Shown: positions 47,026 through 56,346, counted from the first letter of the stretch. The stretch: 57,857 bases of DNA from Candidatus Falkowiibacteriota bacterium (GCA_016218485.1 JACRDY010000041.1:1-57857), one strand, 5' to 3'. The notes: a model not told the origin generated them from the sequence alone. A program made the numbers and translations.

Positions 47026-48147
47026 TTAGTAGCCTACGGGATTAGGTCCGCCGATAAAGCACCATTGCTGCATGCAAACTTGTTTTGTCTGTGTCCAGCC
47101 AATACCGGTAAATAGCCCATTGCAAACTTCATATTTAGTTTTATGATTTTCAGATATTTTTGCTGCCAGCTCTCCACTGATAATGTTGTAAGTATTTTGA
47201 TCACACCAGTAACAACCATCTGTTGGCAGTGTGTTAGTAATATCCGCTTTAGCCAGCAGATCACTCAACCATTTGATATTAATCCAGACGCAGCTGCCGC
47301 GTTCATCATTCGCTAAACTTGTGATGCGAGCCTTAGGGTTTGTCGTAATACCGTCATTAATTTTTTGGCACGTAGATTGTTCTTCGGGTAGACCAGCCTT
47401 ACTCGTAAAGTCATCATTGAAATTTTTGCATGCCCCAGAGGGGAGCTGGTTGTCAAAGATTAGGTTGTTACTTTTGTCTGTTTGCGCCAGCGGTAAACAG
47501 AGTTTACCATTTGGACCAGTCATCCCGGTACAATTATTCTGATTATCACCCGAGCCGATTTGACAGCGCCAGCCGCATTTGATTTCATCACCACTTTTTA
47601 GGGTTACTTGTTGTCCTGTCGGATCAGTACAATTTATAGTTTCTTGGCTGGTGGGTACTTTTTCCGGACAAAAATCGCTAAGATAAGCTTGTTTAATCGC
47701 CGGGATGCGGAGCGGCGCGAAAATTACCAGTGACGGGTTAATAATCCGCATGACCGTGTAGCTGCCGAGCGCGATGATGAGGCCGATCAAAGCTCCAGTG
47801 ATGTAGCCCTTGGCCGTGCCGATATTCTCCTGGTTGCCCCCGGCGGTCAGCCAGATAAAACCGGCGACCATAATAACAATAACGGCCAGCACGCCAGCTG
47901 CGCCCACGCCAAAAGTATAGAGGTTTTCAATATATTTTGAAATATCTATTTTACCGCTGGTCAGTTGACCGAACGGAACCTCCAAGTCCAGTTCCGGCGC
48001 TTTGGCAATACAGGTATTGGCGTACCAGCGGTTGCCCGCTTGTTTGCATTCAGCTTCAGTCCAGCCGCCCTGGGCGAGCGCCGGGGTGACTATTAGAAAT
48101 GCCAGGCAGAAGAGGAAGAAAAATTGGAGGAGGTGTTTTTTGAACAT
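47026..48147 (-). CDS. VirB2-like pilin with Cys-rich C-terminal domain
   Basis: 373 residues: signal peptide (about 1-25, ending TPALAQ), a short Cys-containing region, then two VirB2/TrbC helices at about 82-102 and 116-135. Their linker WLTAGGNQENIGTAKGYI is identical to that of the next gene. The remaining 230 residues hold about 18 cysteines and probably form a disulfide-rich outside domain. This gene and the M15 fusion arose by duplication of the pilin part with different tails. VirB2 forms the pilus or channel extension in type IV secretion systems. Confidence 0.85.
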   Translation of the reverse strand: MFKKHLLQFFFLFCLAFLIVTPALAQGGWTEAECKQAGNRWYANTCIAKAPELDLEVPFGQLTSGKIDISKYIENLYTFGVGAAGVLAVIVIMVAGFIWLTAGGNQENIGTAKGYITGALIGLIIALGSYTVMRIINPSLVIFAPLRIPAIKQAYLSDFCPEKVPTSQETINCTDPTGQQVTLKSGDEIKCGWRCQIGSGDNQNNCTGMTGPNGKLCLPLAQTDKSNNLIFDNQLPSGACKNFNDDFTSKAGLPEEQSTCQKINDGITTNPKARITSLANDERGSCVWINIKWLSDLLAKADITNTLPTDGCYWCDQNTYNIISGELAAKISENHKTKYEVCNGLFTGIGWTQTKQVCMQQWCFIGGPNPVGY

Positions 48148-48165
48148 AGGGAAGGTGGTTCTCTA

Positions 48166-48243
48166 GAGTGACACAGCCTTTGGCTGTGTTATGACATAGC
48201 TCCAGCCGTGCTGTTTATAACACAGCCAGAGGCTGTGTCACTC
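48166..48243. repeat. GAGYGACAC inverted-repeat element, intergenic copy
   Basis: The arms 48166-48191 and 48218-48243 pair at 25 of 26 positions; each arm is a hairpin CACAGCC-TTT-GGCTGTG. The stem differs from the copy in the RAYT gene by paired changes. Confidence 0.88.
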
Positions 48244-48255
48244 CCACGAACGTAT

Positions 48256-49497
48256 CTACTTCAGCTTAATCTGCTGCAAAGTACCGCTGAATGTATCAAC
48301 AAAAGAGAGCGTGCCGCCGTCTTGGCTGACCACCAGGTTCTGGCCGTTGTATTCGCCCTCGGGTACGGCCAAGAGCGCGGTGGTGTCGTTCGTCAGATCA
48401 ATCCGGTAAAAGTCATCCGGCACGCCGGCGGCGTATTCCGGCACCAGGCCGCTGCCGCGCTCCAGCTGCTTTGGTACGGCGCAGTAGACAGTATTCGTGT
48501 CCGCAAACGTGCATTTATCAGCCCAGGTCTGGATGTTCAAGGGAGTGCGGTTGGCGCCAATACTGTCGCCGGCGGCATCCACGATCCAGAGTGAGGGGTT
48601 GAGGTTGGTGGCGCTGTGGTAGACGCTGTACAGCAGGCGGTTGCCATCCGGTGCCCAGCGCTGCCGGAAGTCGCGGCCTTCAATAATAGAAACATTGAAC
48701 CGTTCTTTGTTCTGGCCGATGAAGTAGAGGTATTGCTGTTCCAGGTTGATACTCTCATTGAAGGTGGCGATGATCTGCTGATTGGGCGACCAGTCCACGT
48801 GAACGTTTTCATCTTGTGCTCCGAGTGTTTCAATCCGGCGGAAGCCGGAGCCGTCATCGTTGGCGGTGGAGAGGTACCGATCCGCCTCATCCACCGTCCA
48901 GTTTTTGAAGACCAGCTGGTCATTATTCGGCGAAAAGGCAAAGTCTTTCCACTGTTTAGGCAGTGTCACCTGTTTTTTGTTGGTGAAATTGTAGACGATA
49001 TTGGCGCCATCGGGGTATTCCAGCACCACCTTGTCGCGCTGCGGCGACCAGGTGACGGTCTGGACGTTACTGAAGACTTTGTCATCAAGCGCGATTGCCA
49101 CGCCGGCGCGCTCAACGCGGTAAAATTTGCCATCGCCGGGGTTGTAGTAGACAATGCCGTTGCCGTCGGCGCTGGGTACCGCGCTACTGGCCGGGCCGCT
49201 GGCGAGGCTGGTGACACGCGTCAATCCGCCATTGGCCACCGCCGCGGCGCCGGAGGGAGCGGCCGTGGGGACGTTCTGCGCCGGTACCAGCTTGCCATTG
49301 ACATTAATGTAAATCGGGCGGTTAAGGTTGGCGCCGGCGCTGGGCAGGCCGTTGACAATACCCTCATTGACGGCGTTGAGCGGCGCGCCTGGCTCAATGG
49401 TCGGCCGCAGGAACAGGTAGTAGAGCAGGTAGCCGAGAATCAGCGTCAGGGCAATAAAGACAATAATGAAAATGATTTTTTTAGCGCGGTCTGACAT
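48256..49497 (-). CDS. Membrane-anchored beta-propeller protein (TolB-like)
   Basis: 413 residues: one hydrophobic helix at about 8-30 (IIFIIVFIALTLILGYLLYY), a Pro/Asn-rich linker, then repeated four-strand blades. Typical pieces are TWSPQRDKVVLEYPDG, FAFSPNNDQLVFKNW, VDWSPNQQIIATF and RWAPDGNRLLYSVY, the WxPdG pattern of TolB/WD40-like propellers. It probably lies outside the membrane and binds a partner. Its place between the pilin genes and the polybasic membrane protein suggests it belongs to the same envelope complex; direct evidence is lacking. Confidence 0.8.
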   Translation of the reverse strand: MSDRAKKIIFIIVFIALTLILGYLLYYLFLRPTIEPGAPLNAVNEGIVNGLPSAGANLNRPIYINVNGKLVPAQNVPTAAPSGAAAVANGGLTRVTSLASGPASSAVPSADGNGIVYYNPGDGKFYRVERAGVAIALDDKVFSNVQTVTWSPQRDKVVLEYPDGANIVYNFTNKKQVTLPKQWKDFAFSPNNDQLVFKNWTVDEADRYLSTANDDGSGFRRIETLGAQDENVHVDWSPNQQIIATFNESINLEQQYLYFIGQNKERFNVSIIEGRDFRQRWAPDGNRLLYSVYHSATNLNPSLWIVDAAGDSIGANRTPLNIQTWADKCTFADTNTVYCAVPKQLERGSGLVPEYAAGVPDDFYRIDLTNDTTALLAVPEGEYNGQNLVVSQDGGTLSFVDTFSGTLQQIKLK

Positions 49498-49513
49498 AGG
49501 TCAATGTTAGCGG

Positions 49514-51055
49514 TTAAAAGCAATTGAAGGGGATAAGGGTGGTCAGCTTAATACCTGAACCAATAACACCACCGATTGAATCACCCATCGCCGCGCGTCC
49601 GGCGCAGCTGAACATCGTACTGATGGATAAGATGGCAATAGCGATTACCAAGAGCAGGATGATATCTACTAGCACCAGGCCGGCGATTTCAAAAATTTCT
49701 ATTGGTTTACTCTCAATTTCCTTGGCTTTCATGGCAGCGTCAGAATTACTGCCCGCGCCTAGGCTTTTGATATTTGATTCAATAAACCACTCCATCCCCG
49801 GCCTGACAAAAGCTTTTTTAAAGGGACCACCGTAATAGTACATGGTAAAATGAAAGTTGATGTAGAGAATCGTCAGACCGAAACTGTCCAGTATGTTTAT
49901 CCATGACAGTTTGAGCAGGTAGGCGGTGGCCAGTTGGGTGGCTTGCTTGGCCACGGCGACTTTGGTCTGTGCGGACTCTTTCATTTTTTTCAGTCTGGCT
50001 TTTTCTGCGCGCAGGCGATTGGCCACTGCTTTTTGGCCTGCATTGACTTTGCCGACGCCGGTCTTGGCCGCGCTGCCGACTTTCTTGGCGCCCCGCCCGA
50101 GGCTGGTATTCCCCGCCCAGTCACCAGCCTTTTTGGCGCCACCTTTGACTTTATCACCGACGAACTGCTTACCCTTGTTGATGGTGTCACTGGCGGCTTG
50201 TTTTCTCTTGTTGAGGCCTTGTCCGATATTACCGGCGGTATCTCTGGCAAATTGCGCTCCTCGGTTCAGGCCGCTTTTGGCGGCATTTATACCTTGTCCG
50301 ACTCGTGCCGCGCCAGCTCGCGCTTTTTGACCGGCGGCGGTGTCTCCCAGCCGCCGTCCGAGGTTGGCCGCGCCTTTGCCGGCTAGTTTACCCGCGCCTT
50401 TCAGACCTTGACCCGCCAGTCTGCCGGCGCCTTTAACACCCCGATCAATAATGTCGTTATTCTTGTTAAGGGCTCTGCCAACGTTGCCGAGTTTTTGCGC
50501 GCCCCGCCCGGCCAGAGCGCCGGCTTTTTTGGCGCCCCGCCCGACACTAGTGTTACCCGCCCAGTTGGCGGCCTGACCCGCTCCTCGTTTGACTGCCTGC
50601 TTGCCCTGGTTAATTTTACCGCCCACCGCCTGTTTGGCTTGGCCGACACCCTGGCGAACGCCCGCCGCGGTGTTTCTCGCGGCATTGTAGCCTTGTCCGG
50701 CCACGTTAGCGGCTTTTTTAGCTCCACGTCCGGCAGCGGTATTTCCCGCCCAGTTGGCCGCTTGTCCGGCGCCTTGTTTCACTGCTTGTTTACCGCGGGT
50801 GGCCGCGCCGCCGACGAACTGTTTACCCTTGTTGATGGTGTCGCCGACCGCTTGTTTTCTCCGATTAAGGCCTTCTTTGGCGGCCGCGGTTTTTGCTCTG
50901 GCGGCTTGTCCCAGCTGCTGGGCTCGTTGTCCGGTTTGCTGGAGACGACGAAAGGCTTCCGGCACCGGATCGTCTGCCGCGTGACGGTAGCTCCTGGCGC
51001 GACGCAGAGCCCGGCGTCGAGCCCGATCATCCGGTTGTACGGTATCAACAACCAT
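49514..51055 (-). CDS. Polybasic Ala/Gly-rich repeat protein with C-terminal membrane helices
   Basis: 513 residues. About 60-350 consists of Gly/Ala/Lys/Arg repeats, including the unit WAGNTxxGRGAKK four times (WAGNTAAGRGAKK, WAGNTSVGRGAKK, WAGNTSLGRGAKK and a variant) and repeated NKGKQFVG / INQGKQAVK. An amphipathic helix (LRAEKARLKKMKESAQTK) and two hydrophobic segments follow (about 375-410 and 465-490). The very positive region could bind nucleic acid, wall polymer or acidic proteins. It resembles basic tails of some VirB6-like proteins, but the family is not established. It lies 9 nt downstream of clpC, in the same operon. Confidence 0.7.
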   Translation of the reverse strand: MVVDTVQPDDRARRRALRRARSYRHAADDPVPEAFRRLQQTGQRAQQLGQAARAKTAAAKEGLNRRKQAVGDTINKGKQFVGGAATRGKQAVKQGAGQAANWAGNTAAGRGAKKAANVAGQGYNAARNTAAGVRQGVGQAKQAVGGKINQGKQAVKRGAGQAANWAGNTSVGRGAKKAGALAGRGAQKLGNVGRALNKNNDIIDRGVKGAGRLAGQGLKGAGKLAGKGAANLGRRLGDTAAGQKARAGAARVGQGINAAKSGLNRGAQFARDTAGNIGQGLNKRKQAASDTINKGKQFVGDKVKGGAKKAGDWAGNTSLGRGAKKVGSAAKTGVGKVNAGQKAVANRLRAEKARLKKMKESAQTKVAVAKQATQLATAYLLKLSWINILDSFGLTILYINFHFTMYYYGGPFKKAFVRPGMEWFIESNIKSLGAGSNSDAAMKAKEIESKPIEIFEIAGLVLVDIILLLVIAIAILSISTMFSCAGRAAMGDSIGGVIGSGIKLTTLIPFNCF

Positions 51056-51064
51056 AAAAATAGT

Positions 51065-53551
51065 TTAGACTAAGATTATGGTACCGCGCGCCACGGTCAG
51101 TTTGATTGTACCATTTTTTTTGACTTTTTTCTCTAACAGCAGCTCCGACAGGGGATTTTCCACCAGTTCCTGAATGTTTTTGCGGATTTGGCGCGCTCCC
51201 TGCTGGGGGTCAAAGTCTTTTTGAGCTAAGCAGGCAATGGCTTTGGCCGTGGTTTGGAGTTTGACCTTTTGCTGCTTGAGGCGGGTATTGAGCGCGGAGA
51301 GCTGCAGAGTGACGATGGTTTGCAGGTGCGTTTTACCCAGCGGGCGGAAGAAGATGATCTTGTCAATGCGGTTGAGGAACTCCGGGCGGAATTGGTCGGC
51401 CAGGCTTTTTTCTAAATACCCCTTCATTTCTTCATACAGGTCGGCGTTGCCGGACAGGTCGTCAAAACCAATTTTTTTGGCGGTGACAAAGTCCTTGAGG
51501 CCGACGTTACTGGTCATGATAATGATGGTGTTCTTGAAGTTGATTTTTTTGCCCGTGGCGTCTGTCAGTTCGCCGTCTTCCATAACTTGTAAGAGAATAT
51601 TAAAAATTTCCGGGTGTGCCTTTTCAATCTCGTCAAACAGCACCACGCTGTAGGGACGGCGACGGACGGCTTCGGTCAGCGCGCCGCTCTCGCGGTAGCC
51701 AACGTAGCCGGGGGGCGAGCCGATCAGCTTACTGACGTTGAAGCTCTCGCGGAATTCTGACATGTCTATTTTGATCAGGGCGTCGTGGTCTTCAAACAGC
51801 TCTTCGGCCAGCACCTTGGCCAGTTCCGTCTTGCCGACGCCGGAGGGGCCGAGGAAGATGAATGAGCCGATGGGGCGTTTTTCTAGGGCGATGCCGGCAC
51901 GGGTGCGGCGAATAGCTTGGGCGAGCTCGGTGATTGCTTCATCTTGTCCGATGATGTGCGCTTTGAGGTGCTGTTCCAAGTGCAGAATTTTGTCTTTTTC
52001 ACTCTCCACCAGTTCGGACAGGGGAATGCCGGTCATTTTGGCGACGAGCTCGGCAATGTCCCGGTCGGTGATTTTGCCCAGGGACTTCTTCTGCTGCTTC
52101 TGCCATTCTTCGCGAGCCGCCCGCAGCTCTTCTTTGGCGGCGACTTCCTGGTCTTTGTACTCCAGCGCTTCAGTGTACTGCTCGCTGATGATGGCCTGCC
52201 GCTTGTTGCGCTCCAAAAGATCCAGTCCGCGTTCGATTTTTTTTATCTTCTGGACCAGGCCTTGGCTATCCTGCTGGACGCGGATGCGCGCCGCCGCCTC
52301 ATCCAGGAGATCAATGGCTTTGTCGGGCAGGAAGCGGTCGGCAATGTAGCGAGCCGACAGGCGCACGGCCGCGGTAATGGCCTCGTCGCCGATTTCCACG
52401 TGGTGGAATTTTTCATAATTCCCCTTGATACCCTGGAGAATGGCGATGGTTTTGTCTTTACTCGGCTCTTTGACCTGCACTGGCTGGAAACGGCGCTCCA
52501 GCGCGGCATCAGACTCAATATGCTTGCGGTATTCTTCCAGTGTGGTGGCGCCAATACAGCGGATCTCGCCCCGGGCCAGCGCCGGCTTGAGGATATTGGC
52601 GGCGTCCATGGAGCCGGGGGCGGCGCCGGCGCCGGTCAGCGTGTGGACTTCATCAATAAACAGGATAATCTCGGGATCGCGTTTAATTTCCACTACCATA
52701 TTCTTGAGCCGCTGTTCAAATTCGCCGCGGTACATGGTGCCGGCGAGCATCAAGCCCAAGTCCAGGTTGAGAATCCGTTTGTCCAGGAGAATGTCTGGCA
52801 CGTCGCCGTGGAGGATTTTTTTGGCCAGGCCTTCCACAATGGCGGTTTTGCCCACGCCCGGGTCGCCGAGCAGCACAGGGTTGTTTTTGTTGCGTCGGGA
52901 CAGCACCTGGATGACCCGTTCGATCTCTTCCTCGCGGCCGATGACCGGGTCAATATCCTGCTGGGTAGTCTCATCAGTTAGGTCGGTGGTGAAGAGCTCG
53001 AGGATGCTGCCTTGATTGCCGGCGCCGGCAATCATGACCTTTTCCATGTCTTCCGGTCCGCCAAAGTCTTTAGCCGAATCAAACGCCTTGGTGATATCGG
53101 GAAACTTTGAGGTGCTGCGCAGGATGATACTCAATTGCTGCTGGATGTCCCCGAGATTGATACTATTTTTAGTGAGCGCTTCTTTGACCAGCGCATGACC
53201 GGACTCCAAGAGCGCGCTAAGCAGGTGCTCGGTACCGACGTAGCGATGGTTGAAGAGGTTGGCGGTCAGGACCGCGCGTTGGATGATTTTTTTCGTTTCT
53301 TCAGACAGGCGGGGTACTGCATCGGTGGTCATGATGGGATTTTTTTCTTGGATAGTCTGGCGCAGCGCCTCTTCCTTGAGCTGGAATTTATTGAGAATTT
53401 CCGAGCTGACACTGCCGCGGTACGCCAGCAGGCCGTAGAGCAGGTGCTCCGGGTTGACGGTCGGTTGCTTCAGTTCCCACGCCAAATCATGGGCTCGGCT
53501 CAACGTCTGCTTGAGGTTGTCGGTGAATTTTTCCTGCAGCGGATTGCTCAT
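51065..53551 (-). CDS. clpC: ClpC-type AAA+ unfoldase
   Basis: 828 residues. Tandem Clp-N repeats (about 1-150) are followed by AAA domain 1 with Walker A GDPGVGKTA (about 227-235). The short middle region has a UVR-like helix (EQYTEALEYKDQEVAAKEEL), then AAA domain 2 with GPSGVGKTE (about 565-573) and the sensor region NRIDKIIFFRPL. The short middle domain and the KKIGFDD loop, which resembles the ClpP-docking (I/L/V)GF loop, identify ClpC rather than ClpB. It unfolds substrates for the ClpP protease; clpP is not in this window. Confidence 0.94.
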   Translation of the reverse strand: MSNPLQEKFTDNLKQTLSRAHDLAWELKQPTVNPEHLLYGLLAYRGSVSSEILNKFQLKEEALRQTIQEKNPIMTTDAVPRLSEETKKIIQRAVLTANLFNHRYVGTEHLLSALLESGHALVKEALTKNSINLGDIQQQLSIILRSTSKFPDITKAFDSAKDFGGPEDMEKVMIAGAGNQGSILELFTTDLTDETTQQDIDPVIGREEEIERVIQVLSRRNKNNPVLLGDPGVGKTAIVEGLAKKILHGDVPDILLDKRILNLDLGLMLAGTMYRGEFEQRLKNMVVEIKRDPEIILFIDEVHTLTGAGAAPGSMDAANILKPALARGEIRCIGATTLEEYRKHIESDAALERRFQPVQVKEPSKDKTIAILQGIKGNYEKFHHVEIGDEAITAAVRLSARYIADRFLPDKAIDLLDEAAARIRVQQDSQGLVQKIKKIERGLDLLERNKRQAIISEQYTEALEYKDQEVAAKEELRAAREEWQKQQKKSLGKITDRDIAELVAKMTGIPLSELVESEKDKILHLEQHLKAHIIGQDEAITELAQAIRRTRAGIALEKRPIGSFIFLGPSGVGKTELAKVLAEELFEDHDALIKIDMSEFRESFNVSKLIGSPPGYVGYRESGALTEAVRRRPYSVVLFDEIEKAHPEIFNILLQVMEDGELTDATGKKINFKNTIIIMTSNVGLKDFVTAKKIGFDDLSGNADLYEEMKGYLEKSLADQFRPEFLNRIDKIIFFRPLGKTHLQTIVTLQLSALNTRLKQQKVKLQTTAKAIACLAQKDFDPQQGARQIRKNIQELVENPLSELLLEKKVKKNGTIKLTVARGTIILV

Positions 53552-53564
53552 TGGGTCTGAGAGG

Positions 53565-54302
53565 TTAGACAGCGGCGGCCGGGGCGTGGGTATCGTGGAG
53601 ACTGGCGTAGAGGCGGTAGGTGTAGATGACCGCGAAAGGCGAGAAGAATAGATTAAAGATGAGAGAGAGCAGGGTAGCGAGCTGTTTGAGATTTGATGGC
53701 AGTAGCCAGGTGAGCGCGATGGTCATGGCGTAGAGTACGAGTCCGAGGAGACCAATGACGAGCAATCGGCCGAACACGGCCCACCAGCGGCCTTTGATCA
53801 GCGCCCAGCTGGTTGCGGCGGCGCGGAAGCCTTTGATCTGTTGATCAATCATGACGTAGGAGTACAGGCTGTAGTAGACGCCGACGATGATGCCGGGAAT
53901 GATCAGGAGCAGCGCCGCCAGCATAGTGATGATGCCGACCACCAGTCCGACCCAGAAGAATGACCAGAGCAGGCTGACGTTTTGATTAAAAGCGTCGCTG
54001 ATCGTCAGGCTGCGATTGTTATTCTTGATGTAGGTGATGAGCGCGACCGAACCCCAGATACCGGTGACAATAGAGAGGAGGGCGAAGAGGAATATCAGGC
54101 TGCCGAGGAGCGTTTGTGGCGCGCTGGGGAGGTCAGAGAGCGTGGCGAGACCAATATTAATGAGAGAGGGCGCCACCATGACCAGGGTGATCTTTAGCAG
54201 CGGACTGAAGTGTTCTCTGAACAGTTGCCAGCTGGCGCGCAGGAGATCGCTGGGGGCAGGTAATGGTTTGCTGGCGGCGACTGGGGGGGTTAGTTCGGGC
54301 AT
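53565..54302 (-). CDS. Polytopic membrane protein of unknown function
   Basis: 245 residues with about six hydrophobic segments. The N-terminal part DLLRASWQLFREHFSPLLKI and the middle VGVYYSLYSYVMIDQQIKGF, then ALIKGRWWAVFGRLL, match the pattern of YciC-like/GDPD membrane-domain proteins of unknown role. The gene ends 13 nt before clpC on the same strand, so the two are probably co-transcribed. Confidence 0.72.
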   Translation of the reverse strand: MPELTPPVAASKPLPAPSDLLRASWQLFREHFSPLLKITLVMVAPSLINIGLATLSDLPSAPQTLLGSLIFLFALLSIVTGIWGSVALITYIKNNNRSLTISDAFNQNVSLLWSFFWVGLVVGIITMLAALLLIIPGIIVGVYYSLYSYVMIDQQIKGFRAAATSWALIKGRWWAVFGRLLVIGLLGLVLYAMTIALTWLLPSNLKQLATLLSLIFNLFFSPFAVIYTYRLYASLHDTHAPAAAV

Positions 54303-54371
54303 AGGAGGTTGGTTAGAAATTATCAGCTTGGGGCTGATCCGCCTTGGGCGGAGATATTAGAAATTTAGGGA

Positions 54372-54514
54372 AAATAGTTCAAAGTTCAAAATCCCCCTCC
54401 CGAGGCGGGCAGGCAAGTTCAAAATCCCAAGTTCAAAAGGTCCACCGTTGGTATCTTTTGAACTTTGTCATTGGGCATTGATTTGAACTTTAGGTTTTGA
54501 ACTTTGAACTTTAT
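54372..54514. repeat. Word-type hairpin W1
   Basis: AAAGTTCAAAATCC words and the GC insert CCTCCCGAGGCGGGCAGG on the left, TTGAACTTTAGG words on the right. The loop CCACCGTTGGTATC and TTTGTCATTGGGCATTGA is as at 16295. It lies between htpX and the membrane protein gene. Confidence 0.8.
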
Positions 54515-54528
54515 TTATCATTTTCCTG

Positions 54529-55413
54529 TCAGGCCATCCCGCGCAGCAGTTTAATCCGCTCCTCAATCGGCGGGTGGGTCGCAAAGGCGTTTCCCAGAAA
54601 TTTTTTGCCGCCGCTGAAGGGGTTGGCGATGAAGAGGTGGGCGGTGGCGGCGCTGGCTCGCTGCAGCGGTTGGTTCTGGCGGGCGATTTTTTCGAGGGCG
54701 CGGGCTAACCCTTCCGGGTAGCGGGTCAAGAGCGCGCCGGAGGCGTCCGCCAGGTATTCCCGTTTGCGCGAGACGGCCAGCTTGATCAGATTGGCAATCA
54801 GCGGCGAGAGGATGAGGAGAATAATGCCGACGAGCATCAAAATACCGCCGCCTTGGCTATTGCCCGAACGTCGGCCGCCGCCGTACCAGCGGGCGCGCAG
54901 CATAAAGTCGGTCAGGAGCGCGATAATACCGACGAGGATAATGACGATGGTCATCAGTCGGATGTCGTAGTTCTTGATGTGCGACAGTTCGTGGGCAATG
55001 ACGCCTTCTAACTCCTCATTCTCGAGCTGGTTGATCGCGCCTTCGGTAATCGCGATTGAGGCGTGAGCCGGGTCCCGGCCGCAAGCAAAGGCGTTGATGG
55101 CCGTGTCAGCGATAATGTGCACTTTGGGCATTGGCAGCCCGGCGGTGATGCAGAGGTTCTCCACCATCCGGTAGACGTATGGATTATCAGTGGCGCTGAT
55201 TGGCTTGGCTCCCGAGCTCCACAGCGCCACGCTGTCGCCGCGGTAGTAGCCGAACAGGCTCATGATCATAGAAATCATGGCTGCCACGACCAGGCCGGCG
55301 TAGCCGAAGTTATACAGATAGCCAAACAGCCAGCCCAAAAACACAATAAACGCCACAAAGATGACGATCAAGAGGACGGTTTTGCGTTTATTGGCGTCGA
55401 TTTGGTTGTACAT
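54529..55413 (-). CDS. htpX: HtpX-like zinc metalloprotease
   Basis: 294 residues. Two N-terminal helices (about 13-55) are followed by the M48 catalytic site VIAHELSHIKNYD (HELSH near residues 139-143), two further helices and the third-ligand region REYLADASGALLTRYPEG. The C-terminal THPPIEERIKLLRGM is the usual family ending. It degrades misfolded membrane proteins at the cytoplasmic face. It is paired with lemA directly upstream, as in many bacteria. Confidence 0.93.
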   Translation of the reverse strand: MYNQIDANKRKTVLLIVIFVAFIVFLGWLFGYLYNFGYAGLVVAAMISMIMSLFGYYRGDSVALWSSGAKPISATDNPYVYRMVENLCITAGLPMPKVHIIADTAINAFACGRDPAHASIAITEGAINQLENEELEGVIAHELSHIKNYDIRLMTIVIILVGIIALLTDFMLRARWYGGGRRSGNSQGGGILMLVGIILLILSPLIANLIKLAVSRKREYLADASGALLTRYPEGLARALEKIARQNQPLQRASAATAHLFIANPFSGGKKFLGNAFATHPPIEERIKLLRGMA

Positions 55414-55421
55414 AGCTTACT

Positions 55422-55523
55422 CACGCATGAAAACATTAAAACACAAGAACATGAAAACAAGTCTTGATTTTTGCTTTCACTCTGTTGTTTTAGTGTTCTT
55501 GTGTTTTAATGTTTTCATGCGTG
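55422..55523. repeat. Word-type hairpin with perfect 29-bp arms
   Basis: The arm 55422-55450 (CACGCATGAAAACATTAAAA...) is exactly complementary to 55495-55523. It sits between the lemA stop and the htpX start. Confidence 0.9.
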
Positions 55524-55532
55524 ATTCTGTGG

Positions 55533-56090
55533 TTAAAATTTCACCTCAACATTTTTCCGTTCAGCCTCATTTTCCACGGCGAAAAATTCATACTTGGTGA
55601 AGTGGAGCATACCGGCGAACGTATTGGTGGGGAAGACCTGCAGCTTGGTGTTGAAGTCCCGGACGTTGCCGTTGTAGAAGCGGCGCGCGGCCTGGACCTT
55701 GTTTTCCGTGTCCGACAGTTCGTCTTGCAATTTAGCGAAGTTGGCGGAGGCTTTCAGCTCGGGATAGCTCTCGGCCACGGCAAAGAGCGACTTGAGCGCG
55801 CCCGTCAGCATGTTTTCAGCTTGTCCTTTGTCCGCCATAGAGGTGGCGCCCATGGCCGCGGTGCGAGCCGCGGTGACTTTTTCAAAGGTTTGACTTTCGT
55901 GTTTGGCGTAACCTTTGATCGTCTCCACCAGGTTGGGGATGAGGTCGTGGCGGCGCTTGAGCTGGACGTCAATGTCCGAGGCCGCTTCGTCGGTGCGATT
56001 GCGCAGGCGAATGAGGCCGTTAAACACTCCAATCAACCAGAGAATGAGCAGAGCGACGACGATGAGAATAACCCAAAGAAAGGTATTCAT
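55533..56090 (-). CDS. lemA: LemA family protein
   Basis: 185 residues. The N-terminal membrane helix (about 2-20, MNTFLWVILIVVALLILWLI) is followed by a helical coiled-coil domain with IDVQLKRRHDLIPNLVETIK and the closing VRDFNTKLQVFPTN. The family is widespread and often next to htpX; its molecular role is not settled. I chose ATG 56090, since the 12 earlier in-frame residues are encoded by the CCAGCACC element 12 nt upstream, which therefore occupies its leader. Confidence 0.92.
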   Translation of the reverse strand: MNTFLWVILIVVALLILWLIGVFNGLIRLRNRTDEAASDIDVQLKRRHDLIPNLVETIKGYAKHESQTFEKVTAARTAAMGATSMADKGQAENMLTGALKSLFAVAESYPELKASANFAKLQDELSDTENKVQAARRFYNGNVRDFNTKLQVFPTNTFAGMLHFTKYEFFAVENEAERKNVEVKF

Positions 56091-56101
56091 AATTAGATTT
56101 A

Positions 56102-56200
56102 TCCAGCACCTTCCAGAATACCCCATCAGCGTGCTCTCGGGGATGAATGGCTGAGAGAGTATTTCTGCGGGGTGTACTACCCCGACAGGAATGTGCTGGA
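56102..56200. mobile_element. CCAGCACC-family element, copy C
   Basis: The ends TCCAGCACCTTCC and GGAATGTGCTGGA enclose ATGGCTGAGAGAGTAT as in copy A, but the internal third end copy is missing. It lies 11 nt from the lemA start codon. Confidence 0.85.
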
Positions 56201-56297
56201 TTTATTTATGATTTATTGTTATACTATTTACTCCGACACGACGATGGAGATTGTCTAAATTATAGAGAATTTTTCCCTGAAAGTCAAAGGGTTTTAA

Positions 56298-56336
56298 GCT
56301 TGGGTTTTAAAACCCAAGCGAACGTAAGCGTTACAT
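56298..56336. repeat. GGGTTTTAAAACCC palindrome with AACG-AAGCGTT tail
   Basis: A perfect 22-bp palindrome (half-site GCTTGGGTTTT, 56298-56319) is followed by GAACGTAAGCGTTA. Same design as 42183-42220 with a different outer stem. Confidence 0.8.
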
Positions 56337-56346
56337 TTTAACTGTA

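Noticed and set aside
48616..52981. Long plus-strand frames opposite the propeller, polybasic and clpC genes
   Set aside because: They are antisense shadows of genes with clear motifs on the minus strand.
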